From Trichoplusia ni (taxonomy: Eukaryota; Arthropoda; Insecta; Lepidoptera; Noctuidae), in NCBI RefSeq assembly GCF_003590095.1, contig NC_039491.1:8928001-8992000 (forward strand): DNA of 64,000 nucleotides, in the 5' to 3' direction. Of the stretch, positions 21,911-34,559 are shown in pieces. Numbering within the stretch: the stretch's first letter is position 1; each line of letters begins with the position of its first letter. Made by a program: the position numbers and the translations under genes. Under the pieces are notes generated by a model. The model did no database searches and was not told the DNA's origin. It saw only the letters and a program-made list of their open reading frames with translations.

Positions 21911-24900
21911 TCAAAAATTTAAACGGGGCAAAAATATATTTCTGTTTAATTCACATATTTGCTAGAATTCCACATCTCCCATTCATCGGGCACTTAATCC
22001 AGCAAAAGTTTACTTTTTTCAGACCAGATTTAGGCACTTTCTCGAGTCTTTAAAAACTGGTACTTTTATAGATAAAATGCAAGTAAACAGAACGTTTATG
22101 AAAACATTAAATTAAACCTCTTTTGAACGCTTAATGTTTTCATATTTTACAAAATAAATCTGACTTGTTGTTTCCCGTGCTCAGAGATAAAATATGAATT
22201 TAGATAGACGAGAGTTTTTATATTTTTATTCATATTATTCATTAAGGTTTTAATCTGCTAATTATTTTTACCGGTACGTGCTATAAATTGTTTGATAATC
22301 TTCTTAATGTCCATACTAAAGTCATCTTAATCTTGTATAGTTTTTTTTCGTATCTTTAGTCGAAACTTGACGAAACTTTAACTATTAGATGCCAGTTTTC
22401 ATTCTTATCTAAGTCAAAGCAACTACTGAATGTTAGACGAAACCGACGAAACGATTTATTTTCAGTGAAATAGTCTGTTTACTTAGGTGTTTCCTTTTTC
22501 TTTTTACACACCTCAACGGGACCAGGTATCCCTAATTTTCAAACAGTTTAATAACCTTCGCCATAATTATGTATCTGACACGTTACTTGAAGTTTGCACG
22601 CAAATTGAGAAATTCTCAGGAAAATTTAGTTCCGGAACTGGAATTACCTTTGTGCCTCGGATTTGGAGTTCAATGACTTATTTTATAGTTGTGGACCTTG
22701 AAAGTTCTGCGTTCATAACTATCGTGGTTTGAAGATCAATCACTGACACAAGAAATTTCTGATCACTACGAATTTATGTACCTAGTTTAGGAACTACTTG
22801 GACTCTGCCGAAAAAATAAATTATTCTTAAAGGGAATTCATCGTATGGGGATATCAGGACTTTTTGATGTGCCAAATGTGGAACAGATTATAAACATTAG
22901 GGGGAGGCATAATATGTCTAATAGGGAAACCCCGATAGGCGGAACTGGTTGATTAAAATTTAAGTTAATTATCAGTGGAAATACACAAAATTCGGCTAAA
23001 ATGGTACAAAAGTTCATTGAAGAAGAGAACAAAACCTTCTTGTATTGATTGGAGACTTACCTCATGTTCGATCCCTAGCTATCCGAATCCAAAGCTAACA
23101 TTTATTCTAAACGAAGTGTATTACAACCTCTGTTATCGAATCCCAAAGCCATTAATTTCGGAATATATGAATAAACGGAGGTTTGAGGTGTTTCAACTTT
23201 GGGCTGTTCGGGCCCAATATTGAGGTCATTTCCCTCTGATTACTTAAGTTTTGACCCTATTTGTTATGAATTTGCTAAAGGTGTATAACCTTCTGGTTAT
23301 TATCGATTGAATAATTCTGTTGTTTCTTAACTGTACTCTCATTTTTGAGGACCTCGTATATATATTTTTGTAAAGCAAATTGTCGGATATTTGAATTTTT
23401 TGTTTCTAAAGTTTTCACTGTTGAAAATGATAATTAGAGATATTAACAAATAGAAAATAAGCCTTGACACTTCGCAATGTTCCTGAATAAAAGTCCCATT
23501 ATATTTTCACGTCAAAATTTTTTTTGACGTCTTCAAAAATAAACAAATGCACAGTACTGTATATTAACTACGTTCTATTTTACCCTAGTGCCGGAAGTTA
23601 GGCATTAGATACTAGTAAAGCTTGAAACATTTCCTAATTCCTGAATTGAATGGAATTAACAAGAGTGGTTAAACTTTTCCTGGCCTAGCCTGTACCATGA
23701 ACTTTTTATACAAGACCTATTTTGCAGTGGGAGCGAGATGCTGCTATGTCCAGTTTCATTCGCAGTTTCATTCTCCCTTTAACAATGGCAACTGTAATGC
23801 ATGAAGCTTCCATAGTACAGGTATTGAGGTTTTAGTTCAATCGTTCTCGTAAAAGTTTTCTTGATTTGTGTGATCAGTTTTAGGTAACCACACATTTAAT
23901 TGAATCAGTGCTAGATTGAATAAGGATCCGTATGTTGTAACAATGTCGATTCACATGGTTTTTTTTAATTAAAGTGATTTGTGATCTTTTGACTAGATCT
24001 TTTTGAGCTTTTAAAATATTATTAAGTAAGTTTAGAACAAGATAATTATGATTTTGATAATTGCAAGAATTCCGAGTAAAACTAGTAAAAGAGTTAATTC
24101 TAATGTGTTTAAAAATATTAAGATATCCTTAAGAGCAACAGAGAAAAGGAATAAGAGAGTGAAGTTTTCACTCGTGTGTTAACCTCCTTAAAGAAAAATG
24201 TGAGCAATGCGCTTAAAAATGAAATTGCTTTGTGATTTACTTTATACGACCTTTTGAACTTTTCAATCAATACTTAATATGAGAAAAGCAATGACGTAGT
24301 ACATTCGATCATATTTTTAAATGCCTGAAAAACTACGGTTTGTTTTGAGCTTGACGTGCCTGTGTCTGTTTGCGGCATTGGTCACGAGTTTGACTCGTTG
24401 GATGAATGGATACAACTTTTAAGTATGGGTATCTTAACCTTAAAGCCTTTCAAATAAATAAATATACTTATATTTTCTCTTTCAGTAATCAGAACTAAAG
24501 AATATAGAATAGTACGACGTATCACAATGTTTAACATAGTCAAAAAACCTTTGGATTTGACGTCCGTAAATACTTATTATTACACATTGTTTTCTTTGAG
24601 TTATAAAAGAGGCATTCAGGGTATTACTCTGTTTATAGGAGAGTCTAATATAACTGAGAAGGTTCTAAAGCATTATATTTGATTTTATATAAAACACTTT
24701 TAAAAGATCAGAGGACTAGTAAATTAATTGAGTGACTTAAGTGTTGAATACATTCGCACAAAAAATAGCATCTTTAGAAATCAACGAACTAGATTGAATT
24801 ATAAGCATTTATGAAATGCTAAAAATAGTCTTTTGTAAATCATTACAAAAGAATTAATTATAATAGTTCTTGCCCTTAAAATATAATTCGGTCTGAAAAC

Positions 24901-25852
24901 ACTTCAAAATAACACGTAATAAAAAAACTTTGAGGTCAGTTATTCTACTAGCACTTAATTACGAAACTAACTTTGAGGTTATATGGGTCAAATGCTACAC
25001 AAGGAATCCGAGAAATTAATTAAGGATGTATGTAAGCCTACCAAAACACGGCTTAATATTAGAACAGAGAAAAGGCGTCGTCTTACCATAGGTTTATTTT
25101 GGTAGAAAGAGGTTTGCAACGCCACAGCAAATTAAAATGTGATGCCAATATTTTAATAAAAATCTTACGGTAAAAAAATAATAATTAAATACATATGTAA
25201 TCTTACATATACAAATTCCCGTTCACGATGTACGTAATTAAACTCCGAAACGGGTCAACTAATTCTCATGTGCATATTGGGTAGGTCTGATAATCGGACA
25301 ACATCCATTTTTCATCCTCCGTTTTTTATGATAAGGTATAATAGGGAATATTCATTATCACTCATTAGTACATCAACATTGTGAAACAAACTAAAACAAT
25401 CCTGAAACCGCGATGTAATTCATTAAAAACTTTGATTATAAATTACTATATAGGCACGTGTGTGAAGTCATTTGAAACGTATTTTAGAAGGACTTTAAAG
25501 TTATCAGTAAAGTTAATACCCATCCAATTACTAACACTTCGTTTGCTCTAAGGTAAATCGTTTTATTAATAGTGAAAACATCTATCGACACAAGAATAAT
25601 GTATAATGACGTAGAGTTAATTGCTATTGTTTGCTAAATTCTCACGGAAGTAGTTATAATTCAATGTATCATATGTATTCTAATCTTATAATTATCCTTC
25701 AGTCTCCTTAGGTATAAAAAATCACGCGATACAGAAAAAAACACAAATTATGAAATCCTTTTTGATATTATCAATGCGCATTGAGTTAGCTATCTCACGG
25801 TGAAATGTGATGAAAAGTGATGAGAACAGTTTTACTGCGAAATCTTACCTCC
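21911..25852. other. Long A+T-rich stretch, no gene recognised
   Basis: Nearly 4 kb. Frames of 64-82 residues at 22487-23223 overlap on both strands and have no domain or splice pattern. At 24370-24400 there is weak tRNA-like text. No repeat with a second copy in the window was found. Confidence 0.5.
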
Positions 25853-25873
25853 AGACTCTGGAATCCAGAGTCT
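25853..25873. repeat. 21-bp inverted repeat
   Basis: AGACTCTGGA, one base, TCCAGAGTCT: perfect 10-bp arms. It may be an operator-like site or a chance hairpin. Confidence 0.7.
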
Positions 25874-25917
25874 ACTGTTGTTATGGTTGTGGTAGCGAGA
25901 CAGCGAAATACAGGGCA

Positions 25918-25990
25918 TATAGTGGCAACTCTTAAAAATCCGCAATAACATTACTTTAAGGCATGCCAGTATGCACCTTGGAAGGCAAAA
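25918..25990 (+). repeat. Repeat E, copy 1
   Basis: AAAATCCGCAATAACATTAC and TTTAAGGCATG here match AAATCCGAAATAATATTACT and TTAAGACGTG at 54435-54465, with a shared GGCAA(C/T)T lead. This indicates an interspersed repeat present twice in the window. Confidence 0.55.
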
Positions 25991-27439
25991 CCGTAAGTAA
26001 AAGCCCCCCACGTACACCGTTTTTATTCAAATTCTATAATTCATAAGACGTCGTTAATTATAACAAAATAAACAAACTTTTAATTAAATTTGTATTCAAG
26101 AGCGTGAATGAAATCAGAGTAATATACACTTCGATGTTTAATTAATCCAAGTGGATCTCGAATAAATGATTAAAACATAATTCTGAGCCATCTATTGCCC
26201 ATTTAATGTTTCAATAGAATACCAAAGAGAGACTGAAAGTTTAAGAGAAATATGGGACAAATAGGAGCGGGTTTCGTAAAACTTTGGTAAGATATTTCAG
26301 TCAAATCCCTGAAATTTCCGGATTTCTACCATCGAGAAGATTGTGGCGTGTTAAAGTATACTATACTACATTTTCTTAGGTACTTAAAAAGGTGAAAAAT
26401 CCCATGATAGAGGGCCTACAGCTCATTCGTTTAGACGCATTTTCTGATAAACCTCGATTTTAGATAAAAGGGAGGCCACCAAGTTTGTTTACCACAACTG
26501 TTTTGTGAACAAATTGAGTGTAGAGCACAAACCATCACGTCTTGAACTATAATTGTTAAGGTTTTAGAAGCGTTACGCTGCTCTACAACCGCAGGTCCTG
26601 CTAAAAAGGTTATATATAAAAAGGTTGAAAATACCAAGACTCTACTTGTTGTCCGTCCGCCATTACGCAATTTTTTTTTCGTTTTTACAAGTGCGAGATT
26701 CTGATTTGCGCTCAGCTTAACTTGTAAGTTTTACAAAGTACTTTGTATGTCGTTTACAAACATCTGCTGCAACGCCAGCATCGTATTATTATGGCTTGAA
26801 CTACCGTGCTTATAGCCGTGTCAGGAACTTTTAGTAGAAAGTTGTGTGTGACTTTAAATCGATACATCTTTGGAAAGTAGTGCAAAATGTCGCAAACAGG
26901 GACTTTGCGGTTTTGTTGCCAGAATTGAATTTGGAATGGAATGTTAGTTGCTTGAGTACTTCACGTCTATAGAAGTAATGACCTAATCATTTATTTTCTT
27001 CTTCTTTTTAATAGATCTAGACTCAAGACAAGCTTTTATCGATCATACAAATATTTTTCCTATGCGAAGATCGGGGTTCTGACGGAATTAGGGCACAATT
27101 ACACTGTCAGTATCTCGGTATCTTTTTGGTCTTCACTTTTTGTTTCGTTTTTGTTTTTTTGTCTCTCTATTTCTAGCTAGCTTTGTTTAGGAACGGTTTA
27201 TAAATATACTGTTATGACGTATTGTTATGACCATTTGTATTTAACAGGACTTACGTAAGCCGTAACCAATGGCAAAGAAAATTTAATAGTCACATGCGAA
27301 CGCAAAAACATAACAGACTAAAAAGTTTACATAAAAAGTCATTAGGGGAGAATGGTCGATTCAAATTAAACCTTACTGAATAAACATAAGGTTGGTTTTG
27401 GTATGTGAAGACTTTGTTATGATTTCAAAGTGGGGGAAA
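25991..27439. other. No gene recognised
   Basis: A+T-rich upstream flank of the putative promoter at 27440. The 79-residue minus frame at 26431-26670 has no domain. Confidence 0.45.
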
Positions 27440-27674
27440 GGAGGCTTTGCGCTAGCGCAGCCAGTGTGACGCGAGCGCCGGCGTGTCGTGCACGAGCAGT
27501 TTTAACGGTTTGCGAACTAAATCAAATCGATAAAGAACTGCTTTCGAGTGAAAGTGTCAGGATGTTGTGTAGCACGTGCTGTGTTTGAGTGTCTAATCGA
27601 TTTAAATAGTGTGATAAGCATAATCGATATACAAGTCAGTGCAGTGATTGAGCACAACTTCGGATGACGCTACG
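27440..27674 (+). promoter_or_regulatory. Putative promoter and non-coding first exon
   Basis: A sudden CpG-rich core (GCGCTAGCGCAGCC, GCGAGCGCCGGCGTG) passes into text typical of insect 5' leaders (GAGTGAAAGTGTCAGG, GTCAGTGCAGTGATTGAG). An Inr-like CAGTTTTAACGG lies at about 27499, and three ATCGAT cores (DREF-site-like) follow. A possible donor ACG|GTAGGT closes it at 27674/27675. No long frame is present, so any protein would start in a later exon, probably outside the window. Confidence 0.4.
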
Positions 27675-28615
27675 GTAGGTCAAGTGGTTCCGTACAACTA
27701 TCTTTTTATGTACATTTGCCGAGAGAAAACGTCGTTCGTCAGACTGTCAAGCACCTTTTTTCACGTCGATTATTGAAGGAATGTTGGTTCGCGAAACTGG
27801 TCAACTGTACGCCGTGTAATTATAAAGTACCTACTGTTGTTTGTGCATGCTAATTTGATCTCTCTATGAAGGGGATACGGTTGACATTTGTAATTCTTGT
27901 CAAATGTTTTGAATTTGTTTTGGTTTTCTCTTTTTATTTCTTTGTACAATTTGAGATGGGACCTATTCAGTTAGGTAGGCTCCTGACTCCAAGCTTGATC
28001 AATTCGGTGAAAACTGACGTTGTTCATTATAAGGAAATAGAAATTTTAAATAAACAATACAATAAAGAATTGGTAAATTGTCTCGTCTGTCCATTTAAAG
28101 AGAAACGATCGCCATCTCATATTTTCAAAACAATTCATTTAATTAATCATTCGCAGAACAAATGCCAATCATGATTTTTAATTCCAATATTGATTCACTT
28201 GTGATGCCAGTAGAAAAAACAAAAACATCACGAAGAATAATTAGGTAAGTAAATAAAAAGTAGAGAAAAATAAACAAAACAAGTTTCAACAGAAACTTTT
28301 AAGTATTCAGTAGAATTTTAAAATGAAGTCGACCAGAATTTATATTCAGAAAGCCGACAAAAATAGGAATGTTTTTTAACTAACTTGCTCTTTAAATAAA
28401 AATACTAATAAGTCCAAAACAAGCATTGATTATCAGATTGATAAAAACTCAACAACAAACCCAATTATTTTATAAAATTCTTAACAAGCTTTGAGCTTTG
28501 TTTAAAAAGTATTTGTAATATCCAAAAAACCTTTCTCTTCTTCCTTTTAAGAATGGAATTTAGGAAGAAAGGAGATCAAATGGAATAGATATGAATTACA
28601 TAGCAATAGCCTCTC
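27675..28615. other. Possible intron start; no gene recognised
   Basis: The 102-residue frame at 27866-28174 starts hydrophobic and continues with lysine-rich A+T codons. No family resemblance was seen. Otherwise A+T-rich. Confidence 0.4.
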
Positions 28616-28745
28616 TTAGACAATCCGATGACTGGGCAGCCAAGCTGCAGCAGCCAGTATAACGTGACGTAGTACAGGAGCCTGAGCGTTAAGCAGCTAA
28701 GCATAGTAACCAGCTGTTAGCTAGCTGCCAGAGCATGTAGACGAA
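28616..28745. promoter_or_regulatory. AGCTG/CAGCT-rich cluster
   Basis: In about 130 bp the words CCAAGCTGCAGCAGCC, TTAAGCAGCTAAGC, AACCAGCTGTTAGC and TAGCTGCCAG occur, so E-box-type CAGCTG/AGCTGC motifs are clustered. The segment is richer in G+C than its flanks and sits ~1 kb downstream of the putative first exon. An intronic enhancer is possible; a decayed repeat is equally possible. Confidence 0.25.
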
Positions 28746-31384
28746 TATATGTGGCTGACGTGTCCTAGCAGCCAGGTACATTTAGGGGTTACAAGAGCAC
28801 GTAGTATTAATACCCTGAATATATTTCGTATTGTTTCCAAACGATTTTCAAACCAATCTGAGAATATTGCTTGACGACAGAATCTCGACGTCTATTGGCC
28901 GATATAACTTGCTGCACAAAGACTTTGGCTGCCGCAACCATGTTGTGCAGTCAGACTGCCTACTGAGCGGAGGTGCTTAATTAAACAAATGATAACGCTT
29001 TGGGAAGTATTAATATAATATGTGGAACATAATAATGATCATCATAAACTGCAATCAGCCATCTGATAAAGATCCGAATACTTCAACTTTGTGTAGAAAC
29101 AGAACCAGATATAAAACCTAGCAAACAAAAACATTTTACCACCATTTTAATTTCAATAGGGTTTTATCGGTTTTCATCCTTTTAATAATAATTCGAAGAC
29201 CAACATTTGTAAACGTTACAGAAGAGACATGTTCGACAGCATCTATCTGCATGGATGATATCATCATATTTTTAAAACAGGTTTCCGTACAAAGGTCGTA
29301 GTGTCAGACGGTAGTAATACAGTATAAACGAAGCCGCCACTCCAGTGATGAATGATTGTGCCGTCTGCTTATCAACGAACATAAAGTTTGATTTAGAGAA
29401 AGTCTCTAACGTTTTAGTTGAAAATGTAAATGTATTTACTTAAGAAGCTGATAGTGATTGGGTTAAAACTTTCGAATTTATTACTCGAGTTGTGTATAAC
29501 CCAGTTGTGGTAATTCTTGAAGAGGCTTTGTTACTATGGGAGCTATTTTTCAGGATATATAAACACCTTATTAAAGCGAGGGATCGGATGAATCTAATGA
29601 AACGGTTATGTTCTTTTTAAATCGTACAATTTCTGATACAGTATTAAGAATGTACTATCAAGTAAAACATTTAAGGCTGGAAACAATGTTTTGTGAGTCT
29701 GTGGTGGTAGAAAATTGTAGGTTTCTAAAACGTCACGATATCGTGACGAAGCAATGAACTTAGACCGACTGTCTTGATGCTATTATTTTCCTTTTTTCAA
29801 ATTCATGATGGAAAAGAAAGTACAGTCAGATTGTAAGTTTTTTAAGAGGAATGGGAACTTGCTCCAAGTCTGTTTTCTGAAAGCAGATTTATTTTACAAA
29901 GAATTCTTAAGATTACTGTAAAAAATCTGATCAAACATCAAACTACTTATTAAATAAGGTTAATCTTCAAAGAGACTTCTAAGAGTTGCATAATCACTAT
30001 TTGTTTTAGAGACATCACCAGTTTCTTACTTACATCACACTCCGTAACAGTATTGCAACACTTCATTGTTAAATGTAAATAAGTGTCAAAAACCTTTTGC
30101 AACATTACAAACATCCGTCTCAAAAATTAGATTGTTCAAGGTCACCTTGTACGTAAGATCCGTCATTGCGTCGAGTCTTGTGGGTCAATTGATAGTCGAT
30201 CCGGGATCATCGTTCGACGATGCAGATTTAGTAATTTGCATAATTCTAAATGTTAGTGCTTCTTGTAAGAATGTTACATTAAGTACATTATCGAGTGATC
30301 TAGATCCAGCGCCTTTATTACGGGCTGTTTGAAGACTTGATGATGTTAAAGCGAGACGGTTTACTCCACTGTTATAACGGCGTTTCCCTTCCACAAATGT
30401 GACTTTTACATAAAGATGAGGTGGTTTACCCTTGGAAGAAATCGCGATACAAGACTTTAAAATTAATTAATTAAAAAGTTTCAAAGAAATACTCTACAGG
30501 TTTGGTTTTTGTCCTAAAAACTAGGGTAAAAAAGGCACAAAATTAGCAAATATGTTAGTTAATGTAATAGGCAATAGGATGAAATTAATGTGGCAGGAAA
30601 ACTAATTACATTGAGAATATGTTATGAGCCGCATCTGGTCAGACTGGATGCCGATACTAATAGGGATGTTTCGGAAACAATAACTTAAGTAGCTTGTACG
30701 TTGTTCATATTAATTATTACAAATGCTGCTGGGTCTACTGAGATTTTGTCATCAGCAAATTGGTAGGAATCTCGTAGCTGGAAAGTTGTAAGTTATTGAA
30801 AATTTTGGTTGTTTTCAAATCTAATAATATATTTTATCAGGTTTAATGGAAATTTATTAATGTAAAAAGCGGCTCCTTCAAAACTATTAAGGAAATGAAA
30901 TGAAGAACGTGTCAAAATTTTGAAACCTGTTGCTTAAGTTCTTGTACAAGATGCTCAAATTTAGCCCTGTTTAAATCATCAGGATACTAATTATCTAGTT
31001 CCTTTCAATTTTATTCAGACCCCAATACATAACAATTCAAACAAAACACTCCATTGAACCTCAAGCAATATCAGTTGTAAGTACTTGTCTTCCGCGTAAT
31101 ATAATGAAGGTTAAGTCCGGATAGAAGGGATCTTGAGTATTACAACGCAACTTTTGTTGTTTGAAGGTCGTCAAGAATCAAAAGTACTTGAAAACTTTAA
31201 AGAATCTATTTAGAGCGGTGTAAAAACTTTTCAGAATAAAATTTTGTTATTTTTCCTAGTAAAATACATACTCAACGCATTAACGACAGCTAAATGCCAT
31301 GACAAATTATGGACTATAAACTGAACGCGAATGGTACTTTTCTTGAATTTGGATAGCTCTTACTTGATACACTCACTTTTTGTT
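28746..31384. other. No gene recognised; palindrome at 29731
   Basis: A+T-rich. It contains the perfect 18-bp palindrome CGTCACGATATCGTGACG (29731-29748) and, at about 30630-30660, a short piece resembling repeat A (CCGCATCTGGTCAGACTGGA). The two frames at 30066-30394 overlap on opposite strands and are not supported. Confidence 0.5.
29731..29748. repeat. Perfect 18-bp palindrome
   Basis: CGTCACGATATCGTGACG equals its own reverse complement and holds two inverted CGTCACG half-sites around GATATC. It could be a dimer-binding site (bZIP-like half-sites). Confidence 0.8.
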
Positions 31385-31595
31385 AATATAAATATATAAA
31401 TAATGCGGACAACATCACATACATTTTTCTGAATCCAAAGAAAGCTGCTAAAGCACTTGTGTTATGGAATCTAGATACAACGGAGGTACCACAAACACCC
31501 AGACCCGAGACAATGTAGAAATGTGAATTTTTACATTGACCCAACCGGGGATTGAACCGGTTATCGCTATCACCCTATGGTTGACTGATAGCAAA
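31385..31595 (-). mobile_element. tRNA-derived SINE (family 3)
   Basis: The minus strand carries a decayed tRNA-like head with GGTTCAATCCCCGGTTGGGT, then TTGTCTCGGGTCTGGGTGTT, GTGGTACCTCCGTTGTATC, CATAACACAAGTGCTTTAGC, GATGTTGTCCGCATTA and an A+T-rich tail. It pairs with the better copy at 34716-34969. Confidence 0.8.
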
Positions 31596-32392
31596 TGCCT
31601 AGAATATTAGAAGTCTGAAAAAACTTCTAAGTAAACAAATAAATAACACAATCTTAAAGCACATAAGAGTAATTAGTATCTTAACTAAGAACACTAATAA
31701 ACAGGCTGTGACATTATGTCATGCATTGTGTTCGTATTTTTGTATTTTTACGCGTACACGAGCCCGATATTTGTGGTCTGCTTCTGATGAAAAATCATAA
31801 ATATTAGCACCAATATTTGCCCAACTTGTACTCTGGCGTTATAGTTAGCACCAACTCAAATATTTGCGTTTAATTATTTTGTATTTACCTGCACTGTACC
31901 GCTAAAATGTGGGCTCAAAGTGTATGCACAGGAACCAATTAACATTTTTGAGAATCGAGAATTCATTCCCTTGCGGTGTTGATATTTTGCATCAAAACTA
32001 ATTTTGTTATTGTTTTGTTTCAGAGTAAATTAAACTTCTATTAGCATATTTTTAATAGCGAGTAATATTTAGTCGTGTGTTTCGATGTACATATAAGCAT
32101 AAAACAATTTGGAATAAGAACTAAGGACGCAATAAAAAAAATGAAATTCGCGTTTTAAACATGAACCTTAAAATCTCTTCCATTTTTTTTATCATCTTAT
32201 CACTATTGAAACTACAGCAATATTATCATCCACGATTATAATAATCCGCCTACAACAACATACATTAAAGGCAAGCAACAGGTACCAAATGTAATCGTGC
32301 TACCTGGGTACGTAACGGAAGGTGAACAAGATTCCAAAGTCGTTGTCGATACGACATTCCTAACGCCGATCATCGAATGCTTTGGATGTGAT

Positions 32393-32449
32393 TAAAAACC
32401 AGTCAAGCGTGAGTCAGACTTGCAAAGAAGAGTCTCGTATATAAACATA
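32393..32449 (+). repeat. Repeat C fragment (5' end)
   Basis: AAAACCAGTCAAGCGTGAGT followed by CAGACTTGC matches the start of repeat C. It stops where the Helitron copy begins, so the Helitron may have inserted into it. Confidence 0.6.
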
Positions 32450-32634
32450 CTAGCTGTAGCCCGTGAGTCCGCCCGCTACAAATCGTAAATGATCCCACGG
32501 GAACCATAAAATCGGGATGAAACTATTCTATGTGTTAGTCGAGGTTATAAACTATCTTTGTACCAAATTTCATCTAAATCCGTTCAGTGGTTTTTGCGTA
32601 AAAGAGGAACAAACATCCATACATACAAATTTCA
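32450..32634 (-). mobile_element. Helitron-like element, family 2
   Basis: Begins CTAGCTGTAGCCC (inverse of the CTAG terminus, with A before it, i.e. T in element orientation). It continues CCCGCTACAA, ATAAAATCGGGATGAAAC, CATCTAAATCCGTTCAGTGG and ATCCATACATACAAA. The far end (TTATAATATTA...) is truncated. Confidence 0.75.
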
Positions 32635-33236
32635 CAGGAGAATTTCAAAGAGGAATACTTTAGGCAGAGATTGCCATGCTTCGTCAGGCAGGTTCCGAAC
32701 AATCTCAAATTCTATGGTAAAACTATATACCTATTGAGTTTTCCGTAATTTTTAATATTAAAGTTTAATCACACTAGTTGGCCATTATTAACAGTAATAA
32801 GATTTACATCTTAACACTCTTTTACTTTTTACGGAACACCAAAAATCAGGTTTTATCGACAAAATATAATGGTTTTGTGTTAAGAGATAGATTTATGATG
32901 GATGGAAACGACTAGACTGAAGATCGATGAGGTAATCGATAGAACATGGAACTTGAATAGTGAGTTGATGGATAGAAATATTTTAGTTCTTGAGAAACGT
33001 AAAAACTGGTATTTTAAACTTAAACTGTCAAAAAAACTAAATCTATTAAGGCTTCCTACAGGTTTTTACTGATACATAAATTACTAAAGTTCTGTTAGCT
33101 TGTCATAACACATGTTTTATTTTCCGTTTTAAAATAAAATTAACATGATGGATGCCAGCTAGAGTCACGCAGAGCACTGGAGCAGAAACTCTGGCTGCTG
33201 CAGTTAAACTTGGGTGTTTTTATCAGATGAGAGACC
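32635..33236. other. No gene recognised
   Basis: A+T-rich up to about 33140. The last 90 bp are more balanced and may already belong to the RTE remnant that follows. Confidence 0.4.
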
Positions 33237-33471
33237 AACATATACGAACGGAGGAATGAAAATCATGTGATAAGGAATGCGTTGAGCATGGATGTGGATG
33301 GATATAGAGGAAGAGGACGACCAAAGAAACGATGGATGGATTGTGTGAAAGACGACATGGCTGAAAAGAGTGTTTCTTGTGAAATAACGATAGAAAGGAA
33401 TGGAAGAAGAAGACAGGTAGCGCAGACTCCAAACAAGAATAATTGGGATAATGGCAGGGGAATGATGACTG
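33237..33471 (+). pseudogene. RTE-clade LINE, C-terminal end of reverse transcriptase ORF
   Basis: The frame reads YERRNENHVIRNAL then SMDVDGYRGRGRPKKRWMDC and VKDDMAEK. This is the strongly conserved closing segment of lepidopteran endonuclease-reverse transcriptases of the RTE type. About 65 residues are recognisable; endonuclease and polymerase are missing (5' truncation). The frame runs past the usual stop because the CCADPK end has changed (RQVAQTPNK). The last bases, GGGATAATGGCAGGG and GATGATGA, fit the RTE 3' end. The antisense frames at 33204-33586 are shadows. Confidence 0.75.
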
Positions 33472-34171
33472 ACATATCCGAACGCTGGGTGGACTTCTTC
33501 AAAGTCATCTCCCTCCCTGCCCTTTTCCCTGTCAAAGTCATCAAACATGGCTTGAGGGCTGGTAGCATTGCCACGTTGAATGGCAATGATAGTATAAAGA
33601 AAACATTTCCGTTTATCCGTACTTATTATTTACATAAACTTTCGTGACATAATTTGAAATTATGACATACTTGTTAGTTATTAAGGTCCAGTTTAGTAAG
33701 AGCCGTGAATGTTTAATTTTATTCTTGAAAACCTGTTTTCCCTAGTACTTCGAATATTTGTAAAGCTTTTCACCTACCTATTAATTAATTACTACGTATT
33801 TGTCCAAAACAAATGTTTGTTCAAATGTATTACTAAATTTGTATTTATTGGAAAATAAATCATGTATGTATGTTCACTTCGAAGAACCGTGGAATGGTTT
33901 TGATTTCTGATTGAAGTATGTTACAAAATTGGGAAAATTACCGAGACTGAAAATATATAAGAAAATTAAAAACATAACATCTTATGATTTTACACAAATT
34001 GGTACAATCTCCCCTTGTTCGATACAAAAAAAAATGTTTTTAATGTTTAAACGCTTATTTTACCGTCTGTATCTCATGAAGCGTGATTTCTAAACATTGA
34101 ATATTTACGCAGATGACGCGTTTCTGTTGCTGCTAAAAAGAAATATGAAAAAAAAATCTTAAAAGAAATGG
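33472..34171. other. No gene recognised
   Basis: Bases 33472-33600 are balanced in composition (TCCGAACGCTGGGTGGACTT, CATGGCTTGAGGGCTGG) and may be another repeat fragment without a second copy here. The rest is A+T-rich. Confidence 0.4.
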
Positions 34172-34222
34172 TTAGTTCACAAAAATTCAAGTCACATGCA
34201 CAAATACTCCAAATCCAGTAGC
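34172..34222 (-). mobile_element. SINE family 1 tail fragment
   Basis: TTCACAAAAATTCAAGTCAC then ATGCACAAATACTCC is the inverse of the family-1 tail (GTGCATGTGACTTGAATGTTTGTGAA). Only about 50 bp remain. Confidence 0.5.
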
Positions 34223-34342
34223 AAAATTTTGTTTTAGCTTCATATTATGTCGTGAGTTTGGATCGACCTTGACTGGTTTTTGTAGATTTTAGTGTAGTAG
34301 GTATCATAGTTTACTTGATCAGAAATCAGTATCTTATTCGGT

Positions 34343-34385
34343 ACTTTAGGTAGCCTAAAGCAATTAGTTTTAGGCTACCTAAAGT
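34343..34385. repeat. Perfect 17-bp hairpin
   Basis: ACTTTAGGTAGCCTAAA, a 9-nt loop, and the exact reverse complement. No second copy was noticed in the window. Confidence 0.8.
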
Positions 34386-34559
34386 CCCAAATATCCTGTG
34401 TTCATAATATCCTTTGTTTATTAGCGGTATTAATCACTCTATTAATTAAGTAAAGTGGGTAACTTTAATTTGCAATTAGTGGCTTAAATATAAACCGAGA
34501 TAGCTACTGAAACTTTATATATACTAGAATATATTTAAGATAACGCTGAAATTGTATAA

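Noticed and set aside
27866..28174. 102-residue frame just downstream of the 27.5-kb promoter candidate
   Set aside because: It starts beyond the proposed donor, has no domain and its codons match the A+T-rich background.
33204..33586. Three antisense frames opposite the RTE fragment
   Set aside because: The plus-strand frame matches the conserved RTE C-terminus; the antisense frames are its shadows.
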